A stretch of 64,000 bases of DNA. It comes from an uncultured Coriobacteriales bacterium. Its GTDB lineage: Bacteria; Actinomycetota; Coriobacteriia; Coriobacteriales; UMGS124. Made by a program: the position numbers and the translations under genes. The stretch's first letter is position 1. The number at the start of each line of letters is the position of its first letter. The notes under the pieces are model-generated. The model had not been told where the DNA came from. It saw only the letters and a list, made by a program, of their open reading frames with translations, and did not search any database. Positions 1 to 8,146 of the stretch are shown piece after piece. Where the stretch lies: assembly GCA_934636245.1 (NCBI GenBank), contig CAKUAI010000004.1, positions 62,001 to 126,000 of the forward strand, given 5' to 3'.

Positions 1-1
1 T

Positions 2-652
2 GCGGTGGAGGACTCTTTCGACTGCGCATATACGAACCCCTCGGCTGCCTCATGCGCCGACGTGGTTCTCGATTTCGCAGACTACTTGGGAGCCCAGCTT
101 TCCCGCGACACCGCAACGTGCCTGCTTGCGGGCATCATCACCGACACGGGACGCTTCCAGTATCAAAACACCGACCCCCATGCGCTTGAAAGCGCCTCGC
201 GCCTCGTGCAAGTGGGTGCCGACCCTTCGGATATCTGCCTGCATGTCTATCAGAGCAAGACGATGGCGCAGCTCAAGCTTCAGCAGGTCACGCTCGATCG
301 GCTGGCCTTGGCATGCAACGATGAATTGGCATACAGCTATGTGCTCCAGTCCGATTTTGCTCGTTTCGGCGCATCTGCCGCTGACTGTGACGAGCTGGTC
401 GACAGCGTTCGCTCGCTGGGAGGCATCAAGGGCGTGCTGTTCTTGCGCGAACTGCCCGAGGGCGGGTTCCGTGGCAATCTGCGCTCCAAAGACGCATCTC
501 GCGACGTGAGCCTCATCGCACACAGGCTTGGAGGCGGCGGGCATAAGATGGCCTCGGGCTTTTCAGTCGCCGGCACGGCGCAAGAAGCCGTGGTGCGTGT
601 CTGCGAGATATATGCCGACCTGTATCTTGACGCTGAAGGTGGTGCCCAATGA
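2..652 (+). CDS. nrnA: DHH/DHHA1 phosphoesterase, NrnA-like (5' end missing)
   Basis: The 3' part of a DHH-family phosphoesterase. The open frame runs off the left edge, so about the first 100 residues, including the DHH metal motif, lie outside the window. Visible are the GIITDTGRFQ block of the DHH domain and, near the C-terminus, the glycine-rich DHHA1 motif GGGGHKMASGF. NrnA-type enzymes degrade nanoRNAs and dephosphorylate pAp in the cytoplasm. The last four bases overlap the start of truB (ATGA), as in the infB-rbfA-nrnA-truB-ribF order of many Gram-positives, which supports the assignment. The exact substrate is inferred from the family. Confidence 0.85.
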   Translation, partial: AVEDSFDCAYTNPSAASCADVVLDFADYLGAQLSRDTATCLLAGIITDTGRFQYQNTDPHALESASRLVQVGADPSDICLHVYQSKTMAQLKLQQVTLDRLALACNDELAYSYVLQSDFARFGASAADCDELVDSVRSLGGIKGVLFLRELPEGGFRGNLRSKDASRDVSLIAHRLGGGGHKMASGFSVAGTAQEAVVRVCEIYADLYLDAEGGAQ

Positions 653-1614
653 AGCGCACGCCAAGTGGCCTGAACCTGCTTGTGGGCATCGACAAGCCCT
701 GTGGCATGACTTCGCATGATGTCGTGAACAAGGTGCGTCGCGCGTTGGGGGAGCGCCGGGTGGGGCATGCCGGCACGCTCGATCCCTTTGCCAGCGGCAT
801 CCTCGTGGTTGGCGTCGGTCAGGCTACGCGACTCATGCAATATGCCACGAGCGACTTCAAGTCATACACGGCCCGCATCAGCTGGGGCATGGAGACGCTG
901 ACCGACGACCTCGAGGGCGAGGTTCGCTGCGAGGCGCCCGTCCCCGAGGCGGTCCTCGACAAGGAGTATGCCCTTGCGGCCCTCGAGAGGCTTTCTCGCC
1001 AAACGGAGCAGGTGCCCCCGGCGTTCAGTGCGATTAAAGTGGACGGCGTGCGTGCTTACAGCGAGGCTCGCAAGGGCCACGAGGTCGAGCTGGCCGCCCG
1101 TCCCATCGAGGTGCGCCAGGCCGAGCTTCTCGCCATGGGCATCGATGAGCGCGGACCTTGGTGGGACGTTGATTTCACGGTGTCGAAAGGCACCTACATC
1201 CGCGCCCTGGCACGCGATTTGGGCCGCATGTGCGAAAGTGCCGCACATCTGAGCGCACTTTCACGCACCTCGAGCGGCAAAGTTGACCGGTCGAGTTGTA
1301 TGAGCCTGCCTGAGCTCGAGCAAACCGAGACGCTGCGCGTCATCGACCCAGTCGAACTTCTCGGTTTTCCCGTCATTCAGCTCGACGAACAGGGCGTGGC
1401 AGACATCAAGTGCGGCAAGAAGCTGTCATGCGCGCGCACCGATGGCGGACGTGCCCTTGAGTTGCCCGAGGGGCAAACGCTGTGCCTGGTGGGTCAAAAC
1501 AGGCTTTTTGCAATCGCAACTCGCTCACAAAAGGCTATAGTAGCTCTTTGTGTCTTTTCAGACGGCATAAGCCGTGGGGACGTCGTCCTCGAGAACCGAA
1601 AGGGATTGCATTGA
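649..1614 (+). CDS. truB: tRNA pseudouridine(55) synthase TruB
   Basis: Makes pseudouridine-55 in the T-loop of tRNAs. At 321 residues it has normal family length. The N-terminus carries the GIDKPCGMTSHDVV block, and AGTLDPFASG at residues 41-50 holds the catalytic Asp (D45). A second conserved block, SKGTYIRALARDLG, follows, and the C-terminus is PUA-like. It overlaps the upstream gene by 4 bases and ribF starts at its stop codon, so translation is probably coupled. The assignment rests on strong motif matches. Confidence 0.96.
   Translation: MKRTPSGLNLLVGIDKPCGMTSHDVVNKVRRALGERRVGHAGTLDPFASGILVVGVGQATRLMQYATSDFKSYTARISWGMETLTDDLEGEVRCEAPVPEAVLDKEYALAALERLSRQTEQVPPAFSAIKVDGVRAYSEARKGHEVELAARPIEVRQAELLAMGIDERGPWWDVDFTVSKGTYIRALARDLGRMCESAAHLSALSRTSSGKVDRSSCMSLPELEQTETLRVIDPVELLGFPVIQLDEQGVADIKCGKKLSCARTDGGRALELPEGQTLCLVGQNRLFAIATRSQKAIVALCVFSDGISRGDVVLENRKGLH
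1536..1541 (+). promoter_or_regulatory. possible internal -10 (TATAGT) for ribF-dnaG
   Basis: GGCTATAGTAGCTC lies inside the 3' end of truB, 70 bases before ribF. The same GCTATAGT string occurs before the signal peptidase and ABC-F genes. A weak -35 (TCGCAA, 1514-1519) is 16 bases upstream. It is a motif-based suggestion only. Confidence 0.25.
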
Positions 1615-2663
1615 CGAATTCGGCGATACTGGACCTCGCGCGCCGCACGTTTCTCCGTGATGTGCCCCTCGACGCGTGCGCGGTGCGTGGTTTCGGCCAT
1701 CCTGATACGCGAATCATCCGCCCCGGTGTTTCACACGAGGGTTTCATCGGTGATGCCGTGTGCACCATTGGCGCCTTCGACGGAGTCCATCGTGGGCACC
1801 GCTATCTGTTCCAGGCAACTATCCAAGACGCTCGTCGCCGTGGGGTCCCCAGCGTCATCTTGACGTTCGACCCCGATCCCGACGAGCTCTTTTTCCCAAC
1901 GGCGCGCATTCACAAGCTGCTCAACAACGAAGACCGCCTGTCGTTTCTCACCAAGTTCGGAGCGGACTTCGTCGTGTGCCTGCCGTTCAACCGCGAGCTT
2001 GCCGCCCATAGCACCGAGGCGTTCTTCAAGACGTATGTCTTCCCCACGTTTATGCCCAAGGCCATTCACGTGGGCGCCGACTTCAAGCTGGGCGCAGGCA
2101 ATGCCGGCAACGTGGCGGAGCTTCGCCAGTTGGGTTCGGTGCGTGGCCGTAGCTGGGAGGTCAACGGGTACGACTTGCTCTGCAACAGGGCGGCCCCCGT
2201 TTCCGCCACGCGCATTCGTCACCTTCTGATCGACGAGGGTGACTGCCGCACGGCAAACAACCTGCTCCAGCGTGCCCACTTTGTCCGCGGTACCGTTGTG
2301 CGTGGCAGGCAGAAGGGTCGCACCTTCGGCTTCCCCACGGCAAACGTCTCCCTCTCATACCCTTATGTCGTGCCAGCTGAGGGCGTCTACGCTGGCCTTG
2401 TGCTCGTCGATGGCGTGGCATGGCCGTCTGCAATCAACGTGGGCATTCCCCGCACCTTTGCCGACGAGCCCAACTGCGCGAGCATCGAGGCGAATATGGT
2501 GGGCTTCAACGAGGACATCTACGGTCGCGAAGTTGCTGTTGCCTTCATCGAGAAGCTGCGCGGCCAGCAGAAGTTCGCCTCCCTTGACGAGCTCATGGCT
2601 GCGGTCAACGGCAATATTGACTGGGTGAGGACCAACATCGGGCCAACCGGCTTTAGGATTTAG
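1611..2663 (+). CDS. ribF: bifunctional riboflavin kinase / FAD synthetase
   Basis: Converts riboflavin to FMN and then FAD. The N-terminal nucleotidyltransferase motif FDGVHRGH is at residues 56-63, and the C-terminal kinase block KGRTFGFPTAN begins near residue 233. The start chosen is TTG 1611, which follows an AAAGGG ribosome site and overlaps the truB stop. An upstream ATG would bury the gene start deep inside truB. From this start the protein is 350 residues, with a leader of about 45 residues ahead of the usual start of the family. A later start is possible but no better ribosome site is visible. Confidence 0.93.
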   Translation: MTNSAILDLARRTFLRDVPLDACAVRGFGHPDTRIIRPGVSHEGFIGDAVCTIGAFDGVHRGHRYLFQATIQDARRRGVPSVILTFDPDPDELFFPTARIHKLLNNEDRLSFLTKFGADFVVCLPFNRELAAHSTEAFFKTYVFPTFMPKAIHVGADFKLGAGNAGNVAELRQLGSVRGRSWEVNGYDLLCNRAAPVSATRIRHLLIDEGDCRTANNLLQRAHFVRGTVVRGRQKGRTFGFPTANVSLSYPYVVPAEGVYAGLVLVDGVAWPSAINVGIPRTFADEPNCASIEANMVGFNEDIYGREVAVAFIEKLRGQQKFASLDELMAAVNGNIDWVRTNIGPTGFRI

Positions 2664-2664
2664 C

Positions 2665-4563
2665 GTGTTCACTCCCGAAGAAAAGCAGAAGGTGCGCGAG
2701 GCGACCGACCTCGTGCAGCTTGTCGGCGAAACGGTGGCTTTGCGCCAGCGTGGCCATGACATGTGGGGCTGCTGCCCCTTCCATCACGAGAAGTCTCCGT
2801 CCTTTCATGTGATGCCTGACAGGGGTTTCTGGAAGTGCTTCAGCTGCGGCAAGGGCGGAGACTGCTTCAACTTCGTGATGGAGCGTGACCACGTCGAGTT
2901 TCCCGAGGCTGTGCGTATCCTGGCCGACCGTGCAGGCATCGTGCTGTCCGATGACGGCTCGAGTTATAAGCGCGACCCCAACGCGACGCAAAAGGGCCGT
3001 TTGTATGAGGTTGTGCAGGCGGCGGCTGAGTTTTATCACGCCCAGCTCACCCGCTCGCGTACCCCAGCCGCAGCAGCTGCGCGTGACTATCTCGGGCATC
3101 GCGGCTTCGGCTCGGCGGTGGCGCAGAACTGGACGCTGGGGTATGCGCCGGGCATGGGTGCCTTGTCGCGCCATCTGTCTTCGCTTGGATTCTCGCCTCG
3201 CGAGATGGTCGATGCCAACCTGGCCATTCGCCGCGACGACGGCACGCTCGCCGACCGCTTCTACAACCGCGTGATGTTCCTCATCCGCGACGAGCGCGGT
3301 CGCGCCGTTGGTTTTGGCGGCCGCGTCCTCGACGACTCCAAGCCTAAGTACCTCAACACGTCCGACACGGCGGTCTTCCACAAGAAGGCGAACCTTTTCG
3401 CCCTCGAGCGGGCCAAGGCGTCCATCACTGCCAATCTCGAGGCCATCGTCATGGAGGGCTACACCGACGTCATCTCCTCCCACGAGGCGGGCATCACGAA
3501 CTGCGTCGCCCCTCTGGGCACGTCGTTTACCTCTCAGCAGGTCAAGATGTTGTCGCGCTATCTCACGCCGGCAGGGGAGCGCCTGTCGCGCGGTCGCATC
3601 GTCTGCCTGTTTGACGGCGACGAGGCCGGCCTCAAGGCGGCCGAGCGCGCGATGCAGTACGTCACGACCACGACCGCGGGCATGTACTGCGTCGTCCTCC
3701 CCGGTGGCATGGACCCGGCCGAGTACATTGCCGCGCAGGGCGTGCAAGCCATGCGCGACCGCATTGCCGAGCGCGTGCCGCTTGTGCGTTTCGTCATCGA
3801 CCGCCATCTGGACCGTTTCGACATCTCTACGCCTGAGGCGAGGGCGTTGGCGCTTGCCGATGTCGTGGGTGCCATGGGGCCAATCAAAGGCAGCGTTTTG
3901 GCCGACGAGTACGTCGACTATGTGGCCGGAAGGCTTCTGGCCGATGCCTCGACGGTGCGCGGCGCACTTGCCAACGTGCGTTGGGTGGCTCCTCGCGAGG
4001 ACGACTCAGATGATGCCCCGCTCATCAGCGTGCGTCAGCAGTCATTTGATGTGCGCGACCCCGAGCCGTCCTATGAGCACGTGCAGCCTGTGCCCGTTGT
4101 GCCGCTTTTGCCTGAGGACGCCCGTGCCCTGCAGCTTGAGCGTGAGCTTCTGAGCGCCTTGGCAGCCGACGTGCGCGTCGCGAAGTACTATGCCGACCGT
4201 GTTGCCCAGCTTACCTGGCGCGATCCCAGTCATGAGGCGATTGCCTGGGCCATCATGGCGGTTCAAGACGATGCGACGCCGCTACAGGTGCTCGACGACG
4301 CCGAGGCCGTGTGCCCGGGCGCCGCGCAGATCTTGGCCTCGGGCGCCCGCGAGATCGAGGCTGACAAAAGTGCCTGCGCAGTGGAGGTGCTGCTCGACGA
4401 CATCGAGGCACGCGAGCTGCGTCGCGCTATTGAGGCGGGCCGCAGCGAGTTGCGCACCATCGACCCGCAGGACACGACGACCCTGCGCGACAAGATGGCG
4501 GCTCTTTCCGACCTCCAGCAGCGTCTTATGCAGCTGGAAGATAGGCGAAGAAAGCGCAACTAG
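2665..4563 (+). CDS. dnaG: DNA primase DnaG
   Basis: Synthesises RNA primers at the replication fork. The CHC2 zinc-binding domain is clear (C37, H40, C58, C61). The Toprim core shows MEGYTDVISSHEAG near residue 262 and FDGDEAGLKAAERA near residue 315. The C-terminal third is the variable helicase-binding region. At 632 residues it has typical length. GTG start is two bases after the ribF stop. Together with rpoD downstream it forms the classic dnaG-rpoD macromolecular synthesis pair. Confidence 0.97.
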   Translation: MFTPEEKQKVREATDLVQLVGETVALRQRGHDMWGCCPFHHEKSPSFHVMPDRGFWKCFSCGKGGDCFNFVMERDHVEFPEAVRILADRAGIVLSDDGSSYKRDPNATQKGRLYEVVQAAAEFYHAQLTRSRTPAAAAARDYLGHRGFGSAVAQNWTLGYAPGMGALSRHLSSLGFSPREMVDANLAIRRDDGTLADRFYNRVMFLIRDERGRAVGFGGRVLDDSKPKYLNTSDTAVFHKKANLFALERAKASITANLEAIVMEGYTDVISSHEAGITNCVAPLGTSFTSQQVKMLSRYLTPAGERLSRGRIVCLFDGDEAGLKAAERAMQYVTTTTAGMYCVVLPGGMDPAEYIAAQGVQAMRDRIAERVPLVRFVIDRHLDRFDISTPEARALALADVVGAMGPIKGSVLADEYVDYVAGRLLADASTVRGALANVRWVAPREDDSDDAPLISVRQQSFDVRDPEPSYEHVQPVPVVPLLPEDARALQLERELLSALAADVRVAKYYADRVAQLTWRDPSHEAIAWAIMAVQDDATPLQVLDDAEAVCPGAAQILASGAREIEADKSACAVEVLLDDIEARELRRAIEAGRSELRTIDPQDTTTLRDKMAALSDLQQRLMQLEDRRRKRN

Positions 4564-4565
4564 GA

Positions 4566-4594
4566 TTGACTTTAGGGGTATAACTCGTCATAAT
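4566..4594 (+). promoter_or_regulatory. sigma-70 promoter upstream of rpoD
   Basis: TTGACT (4566-4571) and CATAAT (4589-4594) are separated by exactly 17 bases, close to the housekeeping consensus. They sit in the 125-base gap between dnaG and rpoD, giving a leader of about 85 bases. It would allow rpoD expression independent of dnaG. Confidence 0.75.
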
Positions 4595-4688
4595 CAATCA
4601 GTTGCACACTAGTCGTATTGTGTCCTGTTTTCAATCGGTTGAATGAATCAGACGCTCGTTACGGCACTTAGAGGCGAAAGGACCCGGT

Positions 4689-5999
4689 TTGAGCAGCGAA
4701 AACAGTGTGGTGGCTTTTTCTAGCGAACTCTCATCGGCTATCGAGAAGCTCATTGCGACGAGCAAGCCCCTCGGTACGGTGACGGAAGACGAGATTCAGG
4801 TTGCCCTGGCCGACGTCGACGTCGACGCCGATGAGCTCAATGTCATCTATGACCAGGTCCGCGGTGCTGGCATCGAGATCACGACCGCCGGCTCTGCTGA
4901 AATCTCCGAGGAGGACGAGGAGTCGTTCGCCGAGGAGCAGATCGAGGAGGAGATTGACACCTCCGAGGCCGCCGTCGTCGATGCCGAGCTCGGCAATGCA
5001 CCCGTCACCGAGATTACCGGCAAGAAGCGCCGCAAGCATTCCCCGCGTCGCGACCAGACGCCCCAGCCTACCCAGCTCACGGGCGACCCGGTGCGCATGT
5101 ACCTCAAGGAGATTGGCAAAGTCGACCTTCTGACCGCTTCTGACGAGGTCGACCTCGCCATGAAGATTGAAGCCGGTCTGGAGGCTTCGCGCAAGCTCGA
5201 CGAGGCTCACGACAATGGCATCCAGCTTCCCCGCTCCGACCTGCGCCGTCTTACCAAGATTGAGCAGATTGGCGTCGAGGCCAAGCAGAAGCTCATCAGC
5301 GCCAACCTGCGACTCGTCGTCTCCATCGCCAAGCGCTATGTTGGTCGCGGCATGCTCTTCCTCGACCTCATCCAGGAAGGCAACCTTGGCCTCATCCGTG
5401 CTGTCGAGAAGTTCGACTACACCAAGGGCTTCAAGTTCTCCACGTATGCCACGTGGTGGATTCGCCAGGCCATTACGCGCGCCATTGCCGATCAAGCCCG
5501 CACCATCCGTATCCCCGTGCACATGGTCGAGACGATCAACAAGCTTGTCCGCGTGCAGCGTGCGCTTCTCCAGGAGCTCGGCCGCGAACCTACACCCGAG
5601 GAGATCGCCGAGAAGATGGACATGACGCCCGACCGCGTCCGCGAGATTCAGAAGATCTCCCAGGAGCCCGTGTCGCTCGAGACGCCCATCGGCGAGGAGG
5701 AGGACTCCCAGCTCGGCGACTTCATCGAGGATTCCCAGGCCGTGGTTCCTCCGGATGCTGCCAGCTTCTCGATGCTTCAGGAGCAGATTTCTCAGGTGCT
5801 TGACACGCTTGCCGAGCGCGAGCGCAAGGTCATCGAGCTTCGCTTCGGTCTGGCCGACGGCCATCCGCGCACGCTTGAGGAGGTCGGCAAGGAGTTTGGC
5901 GTTACCCGTGAGCGTATTCGCCAGATTGAGAGCAAGACGCTTGCCAAGCTGCGTCACCCCTCTCGTTCGAGTAAGCTCAAGGACTTCATGGAGGAGTAA
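4689..5999 (+). CDS. rpoD: RNA polymerase primary sigma factor
   Basis: Primary sigma factor (436 residues) that directs RNA polymerase to housekeeping promoters. A region 1.1-like N-terminus and an acidic linker precede the GDPVRMYLKEIG block (region 1.2). Region 2 shows DLIQEGNLGLIRAVEKFDY and YATWWIRQAI, and region 4.2 ends with GVTRERIRQIESKTLAKLRHP. Start is TTG 4689, preceded by GAAAGGA. A strong sigma-70-type promoter lies directly upstream. The short non-conserved region is as in other actinobacterial and Firmicute RpoD/SigA proteins. Confidence 0.97.
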   Translation: MSSENSVVAFSSELSSAIEKLIATSKPLGTVTEDEIQVALADVDVDADELNVIYDQVRGAGIEITTAGSAEISEEDEESFAEEQIEEEIDTSEAAVVDAELGNAPVTEITGKKRRKHSPRRDQTPQPTQLTGDPVRMYLKEIGKVDLLTASDEVDLAMKIEAGLEASRKLDEAHDNGIQLPRSDLRRLTKIEQIGVEAKQKLISANLRLVVSIAKRYVGRGMLFLDLIQEGNLGLIRAVEKFDYTKGFKFSTYATWWIRQAITRAIADQARTIRIPVHMVETINKLVRVQRALLQELGREPTPEEIAEKMDMTPDRVREIQKISQEPVSLETPIGEEEDSQLGDFIEDSQAVVPPDAASFSMLQEQISQVLDTLAERERKVIELRFGLADGHPRTLEEVGKEFGVTRERIRQIESKTLAKLRHPSRSSKLKDFMEE

Positions 6000-6049
6000 T
6001 CCTCTTATGTGTTCGAAATGTGTTGAATTGAGATTCCAGCAACTAGGAC

Positions 6050-6081
6050 TTGTTTCGCCCGCTGAGATAAAGTATCTTTAT
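6050..6081 (+). promoter_or_regulatory. probable promoter of the tRNA-Asn gene
   Basis: TTGTTT (6050-6055), a 17-base spacer and TATCTT (6073-6078) lie about 33 bases before the tRNA. The -10 is embedded in an inverted repeat ATAAAG-TAT-CTTTAT (6067-6081). Both boxes are 4/6 matches, so this is moderate evidence. Confidence 0.45.
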
Positions 6082-6111
6082 TTCTTGCAAGCGCGTTTCT
6101 GAAAACCGCAT

Positions 6112-6186
6112 TCCCCGATAGCTCAATGGTAGAGCACTCGGCTGTTAACCGAGTTGTTGCAGGTTCGAGCCCTGCTCGGGGAGCCA
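6112..6186 (+). tRNA. tRNA-Asn (anticodon GTT)
   Basis: Full cloverleaf. The 7-bp acceptor stem TCCCCGA/TCGGGGA has a G discriminator and an encoded CCA (6184-6186). The anticodon stem CTCGG/CCGAG encloses loop CTGTTAA with anticodon GTT at 6144-6146. The T-loop is GGTTCGAGCC. Confidence 0.96.
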
Positions 6187-6196
6187 CGTTGACTCC

Positions 6197-6223
6197 ATGG
6201 CCGCCACTTTGGCGGCCATTTTT
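6197..6223 (+). terminator. intrinsic terminator after tRNA-Asn
   Basis: Perfect 9-bp stem ATGGCCGCC/GGCGGCCAT around a 5-base loop, followed by a T run. It sits between the two tRNA genes. Confidence 0.85.
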
Positions 6224-6228
6224 GTATC

Positions 6229-6304
6229 GCCCTCTTAGCTCAGTGGATAGAGCGTTCGCCTCCGGAGCGAAAGGCCGACGGTTCGATCCCGTCAGGGGGC
6301 ACCA
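6229..6304 (+). tRNA. tRNA-Arg (anticodon CCG)
   Basis: Acceptor stem GCCCTCT/AGGGGGC with one G-T pair, A discriminator and encoded CCA (6302-6304). The anticodon stem TTCGC/GCGAA encloses loop CTCCGGA, anticodon CCG at 6262-6264, reading CGG Arg codons. The T-loop GGTTCGATCC is normal. Confidence 0.96.
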
Positions 6305-6315
6305 TCGATCGAGCA

Positions 6316-6355
6316 AGCCCCGTACGCTGCAAACGTGCAACGTACGGGGCTTTTT
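6316..6355 (+). terminator. intrinsic terminator after tRNA-Arg
   Basis: 11-bp perfect stem AGCCCCGTACG (6316-6326)/CGTACGGGGCT (6341-6351) with a 14-base loop, followed by a T-rich tail. Confidence 0.9.
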
Positions 6356-6430
6356 CTTTGCATATTGTCTTCAGGGGCCGCGGTGTCCTTTTGTCTTTTG
6401 ACTCCTGCGTGCTCTTGTGTCCGGGCGCTA

Positions 6431-6439
6431 TGCTAGTAT
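6431..6439 (+). promoter_or_regulatory. extended -10 promoter for the glycan-export genes
   Basis: TGCTAGTAT is a TGn-extended -10 about 66 bases before the ABC permease start. No good -35 is placed. The same TGnTAnnnT form precedes several other genes in the window. Confidence 0.45.
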
Positions 6440-6504
6440 TCAAGCGCATGATCGCATCTGGCGCATGCCTTTTCCAACAACCTCGCTGGTTTCGGAGGGA
6501 CTCT

Positions 6505-7350
6505 TTGTCTGACGCACTCACCCCCGCAGTCTCTTCAGGCGTCACGATTGACGCCGAGGGGCGCAAGCAGATCCGCAAGAGCACGGTTTTCATCCTCAAG
6601 CAGCTCGTGACGCGCGACTTCAAGCTCAAGTATCGTCGCTCCGTGCTGGGCGTGGTTTGGAGCGTCCTCAACCCGCTTCTTATGATGGCGGTCCTCACGC
6701 TCGTCTTTTCCACCATGTTCCGCTTCGACATCGAGAACTATCCCGTCTACCTCATCTTGGGCATGACGTTGTTCTCGCTTATGGCCGACTCCACCAACGC
6801 CGGCATGCTCTCCATCATCGACTCGTCGGCTCTTCTCAAGAAGGTGCGCATCGAGAAGGTGGTGTTCCCGCTTGAGAAGGTCTTCTTTGCGGTGGTCAAC
6901 TACCTCTTCTCGTTCATCGCCGTATTGGGTGTCATGCTGTTCTTCCGCATATCGCCTTCGCCCACGATGCTGGCGTTTCCGCTCCTGCTCATCTACGTTT
7001 TCTTGTTCTGCACCGGTATCTCGCTTTTGTTGAGCGCGCTTACGGTCTTTTTCCGCGATGTCATTCACCTGTGGAGCGTCGTGATCACCGCCTGGAACTA
7101 CCTCACGCCTGTTTTCTGGCCTGAGAGCTACCTCGACAATCTCTCGGGTGGCCTGCAGGGACTTCTGCTCACCGTCGAGCATCTCAACCCCATGTACTAC
7201 TTCATCTCCTACATGCGTCAGATCATGATGTACGGCACCATGCCTGACCTGCAGTTCAACCTGATGTGCCTGCTCTTTGCCGTGGTCACGTTTGCCGTGG
7301 GACTTTTTGTCTTCCGCAAGACCGAGCACAAGTTCATTCTGTACATTTAG
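6505..7350 (+). CDS. ABC-2 type polysaccharide/glycan exporter permease
   Basis: Integral membrane subunit of a Wzm/TagG-type ABC exporter that moves lipid-linked glycans across the cytoplasmic membrane. The TTG start at 6505 follows a strong GGAGGGA site (6494-6500) and gives 281 residues, matching the family. Upstream in-frame codons lack a ribosome site. The segment RDFKLKYRRSVLGVVWSVLNP is the family's N-terminal signature, followed by about six hydrophobic segments. The matching ATPase lies 15 bases downstream. The exported glycan cannot be named; teichoic acid, capsule or rhamnan are all possible. Confidence 0.88.
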   Translation: MSDALTPAVSSGVTIDAEGRKQIRKSTVFILKQLVTRDFKLKYRRSVLGVVWSVLNPLLMMAVLTLVFSTMFRFDIENYPVYLILGMTLFSLMADSTNAGMLSIIDSSALLKKVRIEKVVFPLEKVFFAVVNYLFSFIAVLGVMLFFRISPSPTMLAFPLLLIYVFLFCTGISLLLSALTVFFRDVIHLWSVVITAWNYLTPVFWPESYLDNLSGGLQGLLLTVEHLNPMYYFISYMRQIMMYGTMPDLQFNLMCLLFAVVTFAVGLFVFRKTEHKFILYI

Positions 7351-7365
7351 TCACGGAGGGCCCCG

Positions 7366-8142
7366 ATGTCTGCAACCGACACACCTGAAAGCACTGCGGC
7401 CACTCCCGAGTCCGTCGTTGTGGTCGACCATGTCAATATGGTCTTCAATATGGCCAGCGAACGTCTGAACAGCCTCAAGGAGTATTTCCTTGCGCTTGTG
7501 AAGGGCAAGCTCATGTTCAAGGAGTTCCGCGCCTTGAACGACATCTCGTTCACCGTGAACCGCGGCGACGTCTTCGGTTTGGTGGGCACGAACGGCTCGG
7601 GCAAGTCCACCATGCTCAAGATCATCGCGGGCGTGCTTGAGCCCACGAACGGTTCCTGCCGCGTCAACGGCACCATTGCCCCGCTCATCGAGCTGGGCGC
7701 CGGCTTTGACTTTGAGCTCACGGCCCGTGAGAACATCTATCTCAACGGAGCCCTCTTGGGCTACTCCAAGCAGTTCATCGAGGAAGCGTTCGACGACATC
7801 GTCGATTTTGCCGAGCTGCGCGACTTCCTCGACGTGCCGCTTAAGAACTATTCGAGCGGCATGGTGGCGCGCATCGCCTTTGCCATCGCCACGGCTACCA
7901 AGCCTGACCTGCTTATCGTCGACGAGGTCCTTTCCGTGGGCGACTTCTTGTTCCAGCAGAAGTGCGAGCAGCGTATCAACAGCCTCATCAACGACGACCA
8001 CGTCACCGTTCTTATCGTGTCCCACTCCACCGAGCAGATCGAGCGCCTGTGCAACCGCTGTGTCTGGATTGAGAAGGGCCAGCTGCGCATGGTGGGTCCC
8101 GCCCGGGAGGTCTGTCAGGCGTATCGCTCCCTGGGGCAGTAG
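7366..8142 (+). CDS. ABC exporter ATP-binding protein (Wzt/TagH-type)
   Basis: Nucleotide-binding partner of the preceding permease. Walker A is GTNGSGKST (residues 74-82), the signature is NYSSGMVARIAFA, and Walker B is LLIVDEVLSVGD, the form typical of polysaccharide exporters. The 258 residues lack the C-terminal carbohydrate-binding extension of some Wzt proteins, so substrate recognition probably rests with the permease or with chain-independent coupling. It is followed after 4 bases by glycosyltransferase genes. Confidence 0.9.
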   Translation: MSATDTPESTAATPESVVVVDHVNMVFNMASERLNSLKEYFLALVKGKLMFKEFRALNDISFTVNRGDVFGLVGTNGSGKSTMLKIIAGVLEPTNGSCRVNGTIAPLIELGAGFDFELTARENIYLNGALLGYSKQFIEEAFDDIVDFAELRDFLDVPLKNYSSGMVARIAFAIATATKPDLLIVDEVLSVGDFLFQQKCEQRINSLINDDHVTVLIVSHSTEQIERLCNRCVWIEKGQLRMVGPAREVCQAYRSLGQ

Positions 8143-8146
8143 TGCG